A DNA stretch of 64,000 nucleotides from Alphaproteobacteria bacterium (lineage in GTDB: Bacteria > Pseudomonadota > Alphaproteobacteria > UBA828), in assembly GCA_022826665.1 (NCBI GenBank), contig JAJDUK010000063.1, forward strand, positions 62,001 to 126,000, written 5' to 3'. Below are positions 1 through 8,474 of the stretch, piece after piece; the stretch's first letter is position 1, and the number at the start of each line of letters is the position of its first letter. The position numbers and the translations under genes are program-made. Below the pieces are notes generated by a model. The model did no database searches, had not been told where the DNA came from, and saw nothing but the letters and a program-made list of their open reading frames with translations.

Positions 1-99
1 TGAACTAAGGGAGGGCGGCTCCTTCTCCCATCCTCTGGTCTCCTCCACCGCGCCGGGCGCTGAGCCTTGCGCCTTCGAGAGGTTCAGCGCCTGTTGCAT
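1..99 (-). CDS. Partial ORF at left edge, unknown
   Basis: An ATG at 99 on the minus strand opens a frame that runs off the left edge of the window (33 codons visible, beginning MQQALNLSKAQG). It lies ten bases downstream of the stop at 109. A weak purine-rich stretch precedes it. No family is recognised, and it may belong to the same degraded region as 109-469. Confidence 0.25.
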   Translation of the reverse strand, partial: MQQALNLSKAQGSAPGAVEETRGWEKEPPSLSS

Positions 100-108
100 G
101 GCGTCGCC

Positions 109-469
109 TCAGCTCTGCTCTTCGTCGGTGACGTCGGCGGGCGCGTCACCGGCACCGGTCGCGTCGTCGCTGATGCCCGGTGAGTCCATCACCTCCCCGG
201 TGCGCGATGGGTCGCAGCTCGGCGCACTGCCAAAGTTGTCGTGGGCGTGCGGACGATCTTGGGCTTCGGGCTTGCCGTCATCGGCAGGATCGGCGAACGC
301 GTTGTCGTCATCGCCGCCACGTCATCGCCCGCGTCGGGCTGCGGAGCGCCGGAGTCACCGTCGCCGCCTGGTACCTCTCGACCACGTAGCGCTGATCGTC
401 GTGCCCTTGCCCGAACAGGTGGGTGAGGTAAGTTTGGGCGTTGGCATGGGGTGTGCCGTTGATCTGCAT
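109..469 (-). pseudogene. Possible frameshifted remnant, unknown protein
   Basis: On the minus strand an ATG at 469 opens a natural-looking 53-residue frame (MQINGTPHANAQTYLTHLFG, later GHDDQRYVVERYQ) that stops at 308. From about 320 down to 109 another frame stays open. It is rich in Asp, Ala and Pro (DDDNAFADPADDGKPEAQD) and ends DVTDEEQS before a TGA at 109-111. One or two frameshifts would join them into a protein of about 118 residues with a folded start and an acidic, disordered tail. I do not recognise the family. It could equally be non-coding DNA with chance frames. Confidence 0.25.
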
Positions 470-898
470 AAGCCGACCCCCCGCTGACCGGTGAGTGGAA
501 ACGGCGGAACGCGCCTCTCGCCGGACGCGCTCCGCTTCAGGTCAGGCTCTTTCTTGTCGGCAGGCGGGCGCCAACGCGGAGCCACGACCGGGACGCGGGC
601 TGAAGGCGGGAGCTGCGCACCGTCAGGTCGGGCGGCTTTGCGGCGGCGACGAGGCATGGATAGGCAACGCTGCGGCCGGGCCGAGCGCAGCGGCGGAGAA
701 GGGGCCGCGGTCCTGACTTGGGGTTTCCGCGGGCTCCGGGGGTCTGGAGTGGTCTGGAGTTTTGTTCGCGGTGGTTACTGGGTGATTATTTTGCGCGACC
801 GGACGTCGGACACTCCCTCGCGCCTTCTCCCAAGGTATTGAGATAAAACGGTTACCCGAGATGACACTCCCAATCATGTCTGTGGTGAGAAATGCGGG
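470..898. other. Gene-poor stretch without convincing gene
   Basis: About 430 bases with no frame that looks like a real protein on either strand; the open frames are rich in Arg, Pro and Ala, as expected for GC-rich non-coding DNA. It contains a perfect 10-base tandem duplication at 741-760. The last 60 bases, next to the PCu(A)C gene stop, are noticeably richer in A and T. Confidence 0.4.
741..760. repeat. 10-bp tandem repeat, two units
   Basis: GGTCTGGAGT occurs twice in direct succession (741-750 and 751-760) without a mismatch. It lies in the non-coding stretch between the left-edge remnant and the PCu(A)C gene. Function unknown; probably slippage. Confidence 0.6.
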
Positions 899-1366
899 TT
901 AATGGTCGTGGTCGCCGCCCCGGACCTCGACCGCGACGCCGGTCGTGATGGCGCCTGAGCGCTCGAAGGTGAAGGTGACGGGGATGGTCTCCTCCGCCAT
1001 CAGCATGAACTTGAGGTCGACCAGCATCACGTGAAGGCTGCCGGGCGCGAGCGCCACCGAGCCGCCCGCCGGCACGACGACGCTCTCCACCGCCTCCATG
1101 CGGTGGATGCCTTCCTCCATCGTGCTTTGGTGTAGCTCGACCTTCGTGGCGAGGGGCGTGCTGACGGCGACGAGGCGGTCGTCGGCTGTGCCGTTGTTCA
1201 TAATATCGAGATAGATCACGCCGTTTTGCCCCTGCGCGGCCGGCCGCGACCAGGGGTGCACGATCGTGATGTCGCCGGTCTTCTCCTCGTGCGCCTGCGC
1301 CGGCACCGCTGTGCCGAGAACGGCCAGCACGCCGAGCAAAGCAGCAAGAGCCCTGAGCCGGACCAT
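899..1366 (-). CDS. PCu(A)C-type periplasmic copper chaperone
   Basis: A 155-residue exported protein of the PCu(A)C (DUF461) family, which binds Cu(I) in the periplasm and delivers it to the CuA centre of cytochrome c oxidase. The N-terminus is a signal peptide (MVRLRALAALLGVLAVLG, cleavage near AQA-HEE). The body carries the family methionine and histidine ligands: HQSTMEEGIHRM near the middle and PGSLHVMLVDL about 20 residues later. The ATG at 1366 is preferred over a longer frame (GTG at 1432) because it has a GAGGAG ribosome site and leaves a clean signal peptide. The C-terminus ends GGDHDH, a small extra metal-binding tail. It is last in a minus-strand group after the S41 and YVTN genes. 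Confidence 0.9.
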   Translation of the reverse strand: MVRLRALAALLGVLAVLGTAVPAQAHEEKTGDITIVHPWSRPAAQGQNGVIYLDIMNNGTADDRLVAVSTPLATKVELHQSTMEEGIHRMEAVESVVVPAGGSVALAPGSLHVMLVDLKFMLMAEETIPVTFTFERSGAITTGVAVEVRGGDHDH

Positions 1367-1418
1367 CCCGTTTCTCCTCATTCGCCGTGACGCATTAGAC
1401 ACCTGAAGGCAGCGCCGG

Positions 1419-2009
1419 TCACGGCTCGACAACCGGCGGGTCTTCGATGTCGGGCACGAGGCCCTGCGCCAGCGTCTCGCCGGGCACCTCGATCCGTTCG
1501 GCGGGGATCGCGAGGCGCCAGTCGTGATCGACGGGGACTATGCGGGTGAGCCAGTCCTTGCCCAGCGTGGGATTCCCGATGAGCCGGGCACCGGCGTAGC
1601 GGCGCAGGAGCGCCGCCAGCACCTCGGCGCTGCTCGCCGTGCCGGGGCCGATCAGCACGTCGATCTCGAATTCGCCGATGATGCGGAGCGGCGGGGGCAG
1701 CGCCACATCGCTCGCGCCCTCGCGGCCGAGCAGGCGGATAGCGCCCTCCATCGGTCCCGTGAAGAGGCTCGCGACCCGCCGCATCCGATCGAAGTCGCCG
1801 CCGGCATTGGCGCGCAAATCGAGCACCAGTCGCGCCAGTGACGCCGGCCCGACGGCATCGATGGTGTCGGCGATCTCGCGGTCGGCGGTGCGGCCAAAGC
1901 GGTCGAGCACAACAACCAGCGCCCCGTCGCCGCGCCGCTCGACCGCGCTGACCGAGGGGACCGTGTGGGCGCGCCGGATCGTGTCGGTATCCGGGTGGTT
2001 CACCCGCAC
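1419..2009 (-). CDS. S41-family C-terminal processing peptidase-like protein
   Basis: The protein contains the core of the tail-specific protease (S41) fold. LVLDLRANAGGDFDRM matches the family L-D-L-R-x-N-x-G-G segment, GPGTASSAE holds the nucleophile serine, and GNPTLGKDW holds the catalytic lysine. GTG at 2009 is the first canonical start, but the same frame stays open upstream past 2249 and encodes a signal-peptide-like stretch (AAGTLALAALSASVAAEASS) with a conserved-looking linker. No ATG, GTG or TTG precedes that stretch, so either a rare start is used or a base is missing. No PDZ domain is visible. It lies between the YVTN and PCu(A)C genes and is probably co-transcribed with them; the true product is likely periplasmic. 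Confidence 0.7.
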   Translation of the reverse strand: MRVNHPDTDTIRRAHTVPSVSAVERRGDGALVVVLDRFGRTADREIADTIDAVGPASLARLVLDLRANAGGDFDRMRRVASLFTGPMEGAIRLLGREGASDVALPPPLRIIGEFEIDVLIGPGTASSAEVLAALLRRYAGARLIGNPTLGKDWLTRIVPVDHDWRLAIPAERIEVPGETLAQGLVPDIEDPPVVEP

Positions 2010-2248
2010 CAGTCGGGCCGCCGGCAGGCTCTCCGCGATGAGCTGCGCGGCGCAGCGGGTTCCCGCTGCGGGGCAGCGCCGCTCGATTTCCGTGCCGAGC
2101 GCCGCGGGGAGCGCCGCGTGATGCTGGACGGCGCCGAGCAGACGGTCGCGGGGCGCGACAGATGACGCCTCGGCAGCGACCGAGGCGCTCAGCGCCGCCA
2201 GCGCCAGAGTCCCGGCGGCGATGCGGAAGGAAGCGGTTGTCTCGGCCC

Positions 2249-3406
2249 CTAGTGGCAGTAGTTGACTGCGCCGGCTATGTGCGCGCCCCAGGGCTCTTCG
2301 CCCACGCCCTCGATCGTCGCGGTGACGGCCTTCGCCTTCACGTCGATCACGGCGACCGTGTCGGCATCGCTCAGCGCGACGTAGAGCTTGGTGCCGTCCG
2401 GCGTCACCACGCCGGTCTCGGGCGTGCCCGGCAGCGCGATCTCGCCGGCCGACTGCATGGTCTCCAGGTCGATCACCAGCGCCTTGTCGTCGCCCCGGCT
2501 GATCACGTAGGCGAGGCTATCGAACCAGCCGGTGTTGACGCCGGTCATGTCGGCCGCGCCGGGGAGCCGCGCGACCTCTTCGAGCGTTTCGGTCGAGACC
2601 ACCGAGACCGTCTCGTCGCCGTTGTTGGGGACGATCATGTAGCGGCCGTCGCTGGTGGTGAACGCGCGCCAGGGCGTGTCGCCCAGCGCCAGGTCCTTGA
2701 GCGTCCGGCCCGATTCCAGCTCGATCACAGCCATGCGGTCGCCCTCTCCATAGGCCGCGAAGCCGAGGCGGCCGTCGGGCGTGGCGGTGACGTTGATGAT
2801 GCCCTGATAGGCGGTGTCGTCGTCCTCGTGGTGCGCCAGCGCGCGGTCCGGCCCGATCACGATCTCGCCCGCGACCGTGGCCTGCGGCACGTCGATCACG
2901 CTGACGAAGCTCGCCCCCAGGTTGCCGACGTAGAGGCGCTCGCCCGAGGGGTCGAAGGTCATGTTGTGGGGCTCGTGCAACCCGTCCACGCGCGCGACCT
3001 CGTGCTCGGACCCGAGCGAGACCAGCGAGACCGTGCCGTCGCCGATATTGCCGATGGCGGCCACCGCGCCGGAGGGGTCGAGCTCGATGTGCTCGGGCTC
3101 ATGGCCGAGCTGGATGGTGGCCGACGTCCTGAGCGTCGCGAGATCGATCACCGTGACGGTGTCGTCAGCGGTGTTGCTCACGACCATCTTGCCCAGGCTC
3201 TGGGAGACCGCGACCTGGTGCGGCACCTCGCCCACCGGGACATGCGCCACCACCGCGTCGGTGCGCGTGTCGATCACCGCCACGTCCGCCGAGGCACGGT
3301 TGGGCACGAACACGTAGTTCGAGAGGTCGTCCAGCGCGTGCACGCTCGGCGCCGTCACGGCCAGCGCGGCGAGTGCACCGAGGCCCGCTGTCAACAGCTT
3401 GTTCAT
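2249..3406 (-). CDS. YVTN-family beta-propeller protein, periplasmic
   Basis: A 385-residue secreted protein made of repeated beta-propeller blades of the YVTN type. Blade signatures recur: NYVFVPNRASADVAVIDTRT, NTADDTVTVIDLAT, GERLYVGNLGASFVSVIDV, MIVPNNGDETVSVVSTET, GTKLYVALSDADTVAVIDV. The signal peptide is MNKLLTAGLGALAALAV, cut near VHA-LDD. ATG 3406 has a near-perfect AAGGAGG site; a longer frame to 3475 lacks one. The protein ends NYCH and shows no haem-binding CxxCH. Such proteins often accompany periplasmic redox or surface proteins; with a copper chaperone downstream, a role in periplasmic metal or electron-transfer biology is possible but unproven. Confidence 0.85.
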   Translation of the reverse strand: MNKLLTAGLGALAALAVTAPSVHALDDLSNYVFVPNRASADVAVIDTRTDAVVAHVPVGEVPHQVAVSQSLGKMVVSNTADDTVTVIDLATLRTSATIQLGHEPEHIELDPSGAVAAIGNIGDGTVSLVSLGSEHEVARVDGLHEPHNMTFDPSGERLYVGNLGASFVSVIDVPQATVAGEIVIGPDRALAHHEDDDTAYQGIINVTATPDGRLGFAAYGEGDRMAVIELESGRTLKDLALGDTPWRAFTTSDGRYMIVPNNGDETVSVVSTETLEEVARLPGAADMTGVNTGWFDSLAYVISRGDDKALVIDLETMQSAGEIALPGTPETGVVTPDGTKLYVALSDADTVAVIDVKAKAVTATIEGVGEEPWGAHIAGAVNYCH

Positions 3407-3845
3407 TCCTTCCCCTCCTTGGGTTCGCGCGGGCGGTCGCCCGCCCCGCCACCGGCGGCATGGACAGGCCGCCACAATAGAAATCGCCGCAGGCAGGGGT
3501 CAAGCGCGCGTGCTGGTTCACTCTAAGATTCTCGCCAGGGTCGTGCTCCGCGCGGTCTCGCGCGCGCTCCGTGGGACGGGAAACTTAAATTTCATGCGGG
3601 GCGCGCCGGGATTATGCGGGATAAGTGCGATGTCGCGCACGCGCGTCCCGCGAGCCAGAGTCGCGCAAGCCCGCAGGTTCTTGCGCGCAGCAATTGGGGT
3701 CTCGCGCGCGAAAGAAGAGGTCCGCGCGGCATCGAAGCCCGCTCGTTCAAGTGCCCCGACTGTCGCGACCTGCTTGCTTTCGCACGTCATGACACAACGA
3801 TGGCCCGCCCGCCTCGCCCTGTGCACCGCACCATCGTCCGGTGCG
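3407..3845. other. Non-coding, CGCG-rich intergenic region
   Basis: About 440 bases between the start of the YVTN gene and the stop of pyruvate kinase. Many CGCG runs are present, and open frames on both strands look like shadows. The promoter of the YVTN-S41-PCu(A)C group should lie here, and the terminator of pyruvate kinase near its right end, but no clear -35/-10 pair or hairpin with a T-run was found. Confidence 0.4.
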
Positions 3846-5270
3846 CTACTCCGCAGGGCGCACGCGGGCGATCCTGAGCGCGTTGGTGGTGCCGGGGGTG
3901 CCGAAGGGCACGCCGGCGGTGATGACGATGCGCTCGCCGGGCGCCGCGTGGCCGGCGGCAAGCGCCTGGGCACACGCCTTCTCCACCATGTCGGTGAAGC
4001 CCGTGGCGTCGTCGGTGTGGACGCAGTGGACGCCCCAGAGGAGCGCGAGGCGGCGCGCGGTGCCGCGATCCGGCGTCAGCACGAGAATCGGCACCGGCGG
4101 GCGCTCGCGCGCGGCCCGGAGCGCGGTCGAGCCCGAGGTGGTATAGGTCGCGATGGCGACGGCATCGAGGGTCTCCGCCACCTGGCGCGCCGCCGCCGTG
4201 ATCGCATCGGCCGTGGTCGCCTCCGGATCCTGCCGCTGCCAGTGGACGTGGCGCCGGTAGGACGGATCGCTTTCCACGCGCTCGACGATGCGGTTCATCA
4301 TCGCCACGGCCTCGATCGGATAGCGCCCGGCGGCGGACTCGCCGGAGAGCATGAGCGCATCGGCCCCGTCGTAGACCGCCGTCGCCACGTCCGAGGCTTC
4401 GGCGCGGGTCGGCGACGGCGCGTTCATCATGGAATCCAGCATCTGGGTCGCGATCACCACCGGCTTGCCCGCCTCCCGGGCCGCACGAACGATGCGCTTC
4501 TGCGCGGCCGGCACCTCCTCTGGCGCGAGCTCCACGCCGAGGTCGCCGCGTGCCACCATGATCGCGTCGGAGAGCGCGACAACCTCCTCCAGGCAGTCGA
4601 GCGCTGCGGGCTTCTCCAGCTTGGCGACGATGGAGACACGATCCGGCACCAGGCGGCGGGCGGTCCTGACGTCCTCCGGCCCCTGGACGAAGGAGAGCGC
4701 CACCCAGTCGACCCCGAGCTCGAGGGCGAAGGCGAGGTCCTCGCGATCCTTGGGCGTGACCGCGTCGACGGGGAGCGTCACGCCCGGCAGGTTGAGGCCC
4801 TTGCGGTCGGAGAGGATGCCCGGCGTCACCACCACCGTCTCGGCATGGTCCGGCCCGCAGGCGGCGACGCGGAGCCGCACCCTGCCGTCGTCGAGCAGGA
4901 CCTCCGCGCCGGGCGCGAGCGCCGCAAAGATCTCCGGGTGCGGCACGGGCGCGCGGGTCTCGTCCCCCGGCTCTTGGCCGAGGGTGAGGGTGAAGCGCTG
5001 GCCCTGCACGAGCGCAGCCTCGCCGTCCCTGAACGTACCGATCCTGAGCTTCGGCCCCTGTAGGTCCGCCAGGATACCGACGGGCCGGCCGACCGCATCC
5101 TCGACCGCACGGACCAGGGCGTGGCGGGCGCGGTGCTCGGCGTGGCTGGCGTGGCTGAAGTTCAGGCGGAACACGTCCACGCCGGTCTCGAACAGCGCGC
5201 GGACGGTCGCCTCATCGGCGCTCGATGGCCCGAGGGTCGCGACGATCTTGGCGCTGCGGTGGCGTCGCAC
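3846..5270 (-). CDS. pyk: Pyruvate kinase
   Basis: A 474-residue cytoplasmic pyruvate kinase, converting phosphoenolpyruvate and ADP to pyruvate and ATP. The N-terminus has KIVATLGPSS and the substrate-binding RLNFSHAS. LADLQGPKLRIG leads into the B domain, the metal site MVARGDLGVEL follows, then TQMLDSM and the ALMLSGESAAGRYP helix. The C-terminal domain is complete, so the length is normal. GTG 5270 is used, with AGGGGC upstream. It lies just downstream of the glycerate 2-kinase gene on the same strand. The same pair is known in Agrobacterium as ttuE-ttuD in tartrate use, so this copy may serve glycerate and hydroxypyruvate catabolism rather than general glycolysis. Confidence 0.95.
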   Translation of the reverse strand: MRRHRSAKIVATLGPSSADEATVRALFETGVDVFRLNFSHASHAEHRARHALVRAVEDAVGRPVGILADLQGPKLRIGTFRDGEAALVQGQRFTLTLGQEPGDETRAPVPHPEIFAALAPGAEVLLDDGRVRLRVAACGPDHAETVVVTPGILSDRKGLNLPGVTLPVDAVTPKDREDLAFALELGVDWVALSFVQGPEDVRTARRLVPDRVSIVAKLEKPAALDCLEEVVALSDAIMVARGDLGVELAPEEVPAAQKRIVRAAREAGKPVVIATQMLDSMMNAPSPTRAEASDVATAVYDGADALMLSGESAAGRYPIEAVAMMNRIVERVESDPSYRRHVHWQRQDPEATTADAITAAARQVAETLDAVAIATYTTSGSTALRAARERPPVPILVLTPDRGTARRLALLWGVHCVHTDDATGFTDMVEKACAQALAAGHAAPGERIVITAGVPFGTPGTTNALRIARVRPAE

Positions 5271-5325
5271 GACTCGTGCCCCTGCGGTCTGCCCGCCACC
5301 TATATCGGCATGGCACCGCTGCCGG

Positions 5326-6570
5326 TCAACGGAGAACCAGGATGGCGCGAAAGTCGTTCACGTTGGTGAGCGTCGGCCCGGTCATCACCAGGTCGCCGAT
5401 CCCGGCGAAGAAGCCGTAGGCATCGTTGGCGGCGAGCCGCGCGGCGGCGTCCTCTCCTGCGGCGCGGGCGCGGGCGAGCGTGTCGGGCGTGACCAGGGCG
5501 CCGGCGTTGTCCTCGGTGCCGTCGATCCCGTCGGTATCGCAGGCGATGGCGAAGATGCCGGGTGCACCGTCGAGGGCCGATGCCAGCGCCAGCGCGTACT
5601 CGGCATTGGGGCCGCCGCGGCCCGCGCCGGTCACGGTCACCGTGGCCTCGCCGCCGGAGAGCAGCACCGTGCCGGGCGCAGTATCTCGGGCAAGCCGGGC
5701 GTGCTCGCGGGCAAGAGCGCGTGCCTCGCCCTCCAGCGCATCGCCCAGGATCACGGGCTCGTAGCCCGCCTCGCGCGCCGCCTGGGCGGCGGCGGCAAGC
5801 GCCATCGCCGGCGTCGCCACGATCCGGGTCTCGGCGCGTGCGAGCCGGGGGTCGCCTTGCTTCGGCGTCTCCTCCGCCCCGCGTTCGAGATGCCGAATGA
5901 GGGCGGCGGGCTCGTCGATCCCGTACTTCTGCAGCACGGCGAGCGCGTCGGCGAAAGTGGTGGGATCGGGCACGGTCGGGCCCGAGCCGATCACGGCGGG
6001 ATCGTCGCCCGGCACGTCGGAGATCAGGAGGCTCACGACCCGCGCCGGATGGCAGGCCGCGCCCAGGCGCCCGCCCTTGATGGCGGAGAGGTGCTTGCGC
6101 ACGCAGTTGATCTCGTCGATGGCGGCGCCCGAGCGCAGCAGCGCGCCGGTCATCGCCTGCTTGTCGGCGAGCGCGACCCCCGGCGCCGGCAGGGTGAGCA
6201 GCGCCGAGCCGCCGCCGGAGATCAGGCAGAGAGCGAGATCGTCCGCACCCAGGCCCTCCGCCAGGGCGAGGGTGCGGGCCGCGGCCTCGCGCCCGCCGGC
6301 ATCCGGCACCGGGTGCGCCGCCTCGACCACCTCGATCTTTGCCGTCGGCACCCGATGGCCGTAGCGGGTCACGACGAGGCCCTCCAGGGGGCCATCCCAA
6401 TGGTCTTCCACCGCCCGCGCCATGGCCGCCGCCGCCTTGCCGGCGCCGACGACCACGGTGCGGCCCGCAGGCGGCCCAGGCAGGTGCGGGCCCAGGCACT
6501 GGGCCGGCTGGGCGCTGGCGAGCGCCGCATCCAGCAGGCGGCGCAGGAGAATTCTGGGATCGTCGCTCAT
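5326..6570 (-). CDS. ttuD: Glycerate 2-kinase (TtuD/GckA, MOFRL family)
   Basis: A 414-residue enzyme of the glycerate 2-kinase / MOFRL family, long annotated as hydroxypyruvate reductase TtuD. It phosphorylates D-glycerate to 2-phosphoglycerate. The N-terminal nucleotide-binding part shows VVVGAGKAAAAMARA; the middle has LCLISGGGSALL and INCVRKHLSAIKGGRL; the C-terminal MOFRL domain has LLSGGEATVTV, RGGPNAEYALALA and ACDTDGIDGTEDNAGA. The length is typical. The start is ATG 6570. Pyruvate kinase follows downstream on the same strand after about 55 bases, and together they take glycerate to pyruvate via enolase encoded elsewhere. A hydroxypyruvate isomerase lies at 24967-25767. Confidence 0.93.
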   Translation of the reverse strand: MSDDPRILLRRLLDAALASAQPAQCLGPHLPGPPAGRTVVVGAGKAAAAMARAVEDHWDGPLEGLVVTRYGHRVPTAKIEVVEAAHPVPDAGGREAAARTLALAEGLGADDLALCLISGGGSALLTLPAPGVALADKQAMTGALLRSGAAIDEINCVRKHLSAIKGGRLGAACHPARVVSLLISDVPGDDPAVIGSGPTVPDPTTFADALAVLQKYGIDEPAALIRHLERGAEETPKQGDPRLARAETRIVATPAMALAAAAQAAREAGYEPVILGDALEGEARALAREHARLARDTAPGTVLLSGGEATVTVTGAGRGGPNAEYALALASALDGAPGIFAIACDTDGIDGTEDNAGALVTPDTLARARAAGEDAAARLAANDAYGFFAGIGDLVMTGPTLTNVNDFRAILVLR

Positions 6571-6717
6571 GCCTCACCATGCCAGAGCCGCCGGCAGGCG
6601 TCATCCGCTGGCCAGAGTACGGCAGCCGTGCTGCAAGCGCGGCCAAGCCTGACGCGCTACGATGCCGGCGCACGTCGCCCGGCAACGGCATGGTTCGGGT
6701 GATACGGGAGCCCGCCC

Positions 6718-7605
6718 ATGACCCCTGCCCGCCGCGGCCTGCTCCTCGGCGCTGTCCTCGCGACCATCTCCGGCCTCTGCTTCAGCAGCGGCGGATTCTT
6801 CGTCCGCTCGGTGTCGGTGGACCCGTGGGAGATCATCTCGGTCCGCTGCTTCTTCGCCGGGCTCGGCGTGCTCCTGATCCTCTTCGTGACCGAGCGGGGC
6901 CGGGTGTGGCCGGTGCTGCGCGCCTCGGGCTGGCCGGTGGTCGCGGTGGGCGTCGCCACCGCCTGGGGCATCATCGCCTACGTGCTCTCGATGCAGTACA
7001 CGCTCGTCGCCAACGTGATCGCGATCATGACGACGTCCACGGTCATGGTCGCCCTGCTGGCGAAGCCGGTCCTGGGCGAGCCGGTCGCGCTCAGGACCTG
7101 GCTCGCGCTGCTGGGCAGCCTCTGCGGCGTCGGCGTCATGTTCTGGAGCGACGTGGGCAGCGGCGGCATCATCGGCAACCTGCTCGCGCTCTCCATCGCC
7201 GCCGCCATCGCGCTCCAGACCCTGATTGCGCGGCGCTTCCGCACCGGGCGAATGGAGCCGGCGGTGCTGATGGCGGCGGTGATCGCGGGCCTCGCCTCGC
7301 TGCCGCTGGCGCTGCCGTTCGACGCCACGGCGCGGGAAGTGGGGTTCATGGCCGCGCTCGGCCTGGTGCAGCTCGCCTCGGCGCTCACCCTCTACTTCTA
7401 CGCCGCGCGCTACCTGCCCGCGCCGATCCTCATCTTCGTCGTGCTGATCGACGCGGTCTTCGCGCCGATCTGGGTCTGGCTCGGCTTCGGCGAGGTGCCC
7501 GGCACGCTGGTCTTCATCGGCGCGGTGGTGATCTTGGCCTCGGTAGCCGGCAATGCGCTCTTCGGGGTGTTCGCCGCACGCCGGGACCCGCCGGCCGAAA
7601 CCTAA
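6718..7605 (+). CDS. EamA/DMT-family transporter
   Basis: A 295-residue integral membrane protein with about ten hydrophobic helices in two EamA repeats, as in the drug/metabolite transporter superfamily. The first repeat starts LLLGAVLATISGLCFSSGGF with the charged loop SVDPWEIISVRCFFAGLG; the second begins near IIGNLLALSIAAAIALQTL. The family exports amino acids or other small metabolites; the substrate cannot be told from sequence. The start is ATG 6718 with ACGGGAG upstream. The gene converges with the ABC permease and their stop codons overlap (7602-7605). Confidence 0.88.
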   Translation: MTPARRGLLLGAVLATISGLCFSSGGFFVRSVSVDPWEIISVRCFFAGLGVLLILFVTERGRVWPVLRASGWPVVAVGVATAWGIIAYVLSMQYTLVANVIAIMTTSTVMVALLAKPVLGEPVALRTWLALLGSLCGVGVMFWSDVGSGGIIGNLLALSIAAAIALQTLIARRFRTGRMEPAVLMAAVIAGLASLPLALPFDATAREVGFMAALGLVQLASALTLYFYAARYLPAPILIFVVLIDAVFAPIWVWLGFGEVPGTLVFIGAVVILASVAGNALFGVFAARRDPPAET

Positions 7606-8474
7606 CCCGCTCGGCGCCCGTGGGTGATGGTGCCGAAGGTCACGCCCCTGAGCAGCTGGTTCTGCAGCACGAACGTCACGACCACCACCGGGATCAGGAA
7701 CAGCGTCTCGATCGCGGCCAGCCGGCCCCAGTCCACGCCGATGCCGCTGCCGAGGCTCCCCCCTATGCCGACCGGCACGGTCCGCGTCTCCGGTCCGGTC
7801 AGAAGCAGCGCCATCAGGAACTCGTTCCAGGTGAGGATCAGGCCGAGGGTCGCGGTCGCCGCGATGCCGGCCTTTACCTGCGGCAGGCAGACGCGGAAGA
7901 AGACCCGCCACTCCGAGCTGCCTTCGGTCCGCGCGGCGTCTTCCACCGCGCGCGGCAGGTCGTCGAAGAAGCTCTTCATCATCCAGATGGCGAACGGCAG
8001 GTTGAACGCGGTGTAGAGCAGGATGATGCCGAGGTAGCTGCCGGCCAGCCCGGTCATGCGGAAGATCACGAAGAGCGGGATGATGAGCACGATGGGCGGC
8101 AGCATCCGTGTGGTCAGGATGACGAGCAGATAGGTGTCGTTGCCCTTGAGCGGCCAGCGCGAGAATCCGTAGGCCGCGCCGGTGCCGAGGATCAGCGCAA
8201 GCCCCACGCTCGCGCCCGAGATCACGATGCTGTTGACGAAGTAGAGCTCGAACCCGGTCTCGACCAGCGCGCCGCCCTCGTAGTGCACGCGCGCGAAGAT
8301 GTTGGCGAAGTTGTCGAGGGTCGGCGTGAAGGCCAGCGTCGAGGTGAGGATATCGCGCGGGCTCTTGAACGCCGTCAGCACGATCCAGAGCACCGGCAGG
8401 AAGTAGACGAAACCGACGACGGTGCAGAGCGCGGTGCGCCCCCAGCCGGCCCTATCGATCGTGCGCCGCCTCAT
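7602..8474 (-). CDS. Carbohydrate ABC transporter permease (MalG type), orphan
   Basis: A 290-residue inner-membrane permease of the MalG/UgpE family with six hydrophobic helices. The EAA loop that contacts the ATPase is clear: EDAARTEGSSEWRVFFRV followed by CLPQVKAG. The start ATG 8474 overlaps the TGA of the upstream mug-like gene (ATGA), implying translational coupling. A longer frame to 8543 lies inside mug and is rejected. No partner permease, ATPase or binding protein lies nearby, which is unusual because MalG-type permeases work as heterodimers with a MalF-type subunit. It may be a remnant of a broken operon or pair with subunits encoded elsewhere. Confidence 0.9.
   Translation of the reverse strand: MRRRTIDRAGWGRTALCTVVGFVYFLPVLWIVLTAFKSPRDILTSTLAFTPTLDNFANIFARVHYEGGALVETGFELYFVNSIVISGASVGLALILGTGAAYGFSRWPLKGNDTYLLVILTTRMLPPIVLIIPLFVIFRMTGLAGSYLGIILLYTAFNLPFAIWMMKSFFDDLPRAVEDAARTEGSSEWRVFFRVCLPQVKAGIAATATLGLILTWNEFLMALLLTGPETRTVPVGIGGSLGSGIGVDWGRLAAIETLFLIPVVVVTFVLQNQLLRGVTFGTITHGRRAG

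Noticed and set aside
2162-3526. A 454-residue plus-strand open frame opposite the YVTN gene
   Set aside because: Antisense shadow with His/Arg-rich composition; the minus strand holds an obvious signal peptide and beta-propeller repeats.
4429-6702. A 757-residue plus-strand open frame opposite pyk and ttuD
   Set aside because: It is a GC-rich antisense shadow with Ser/Arg/Ala runs and no recognisable domain.
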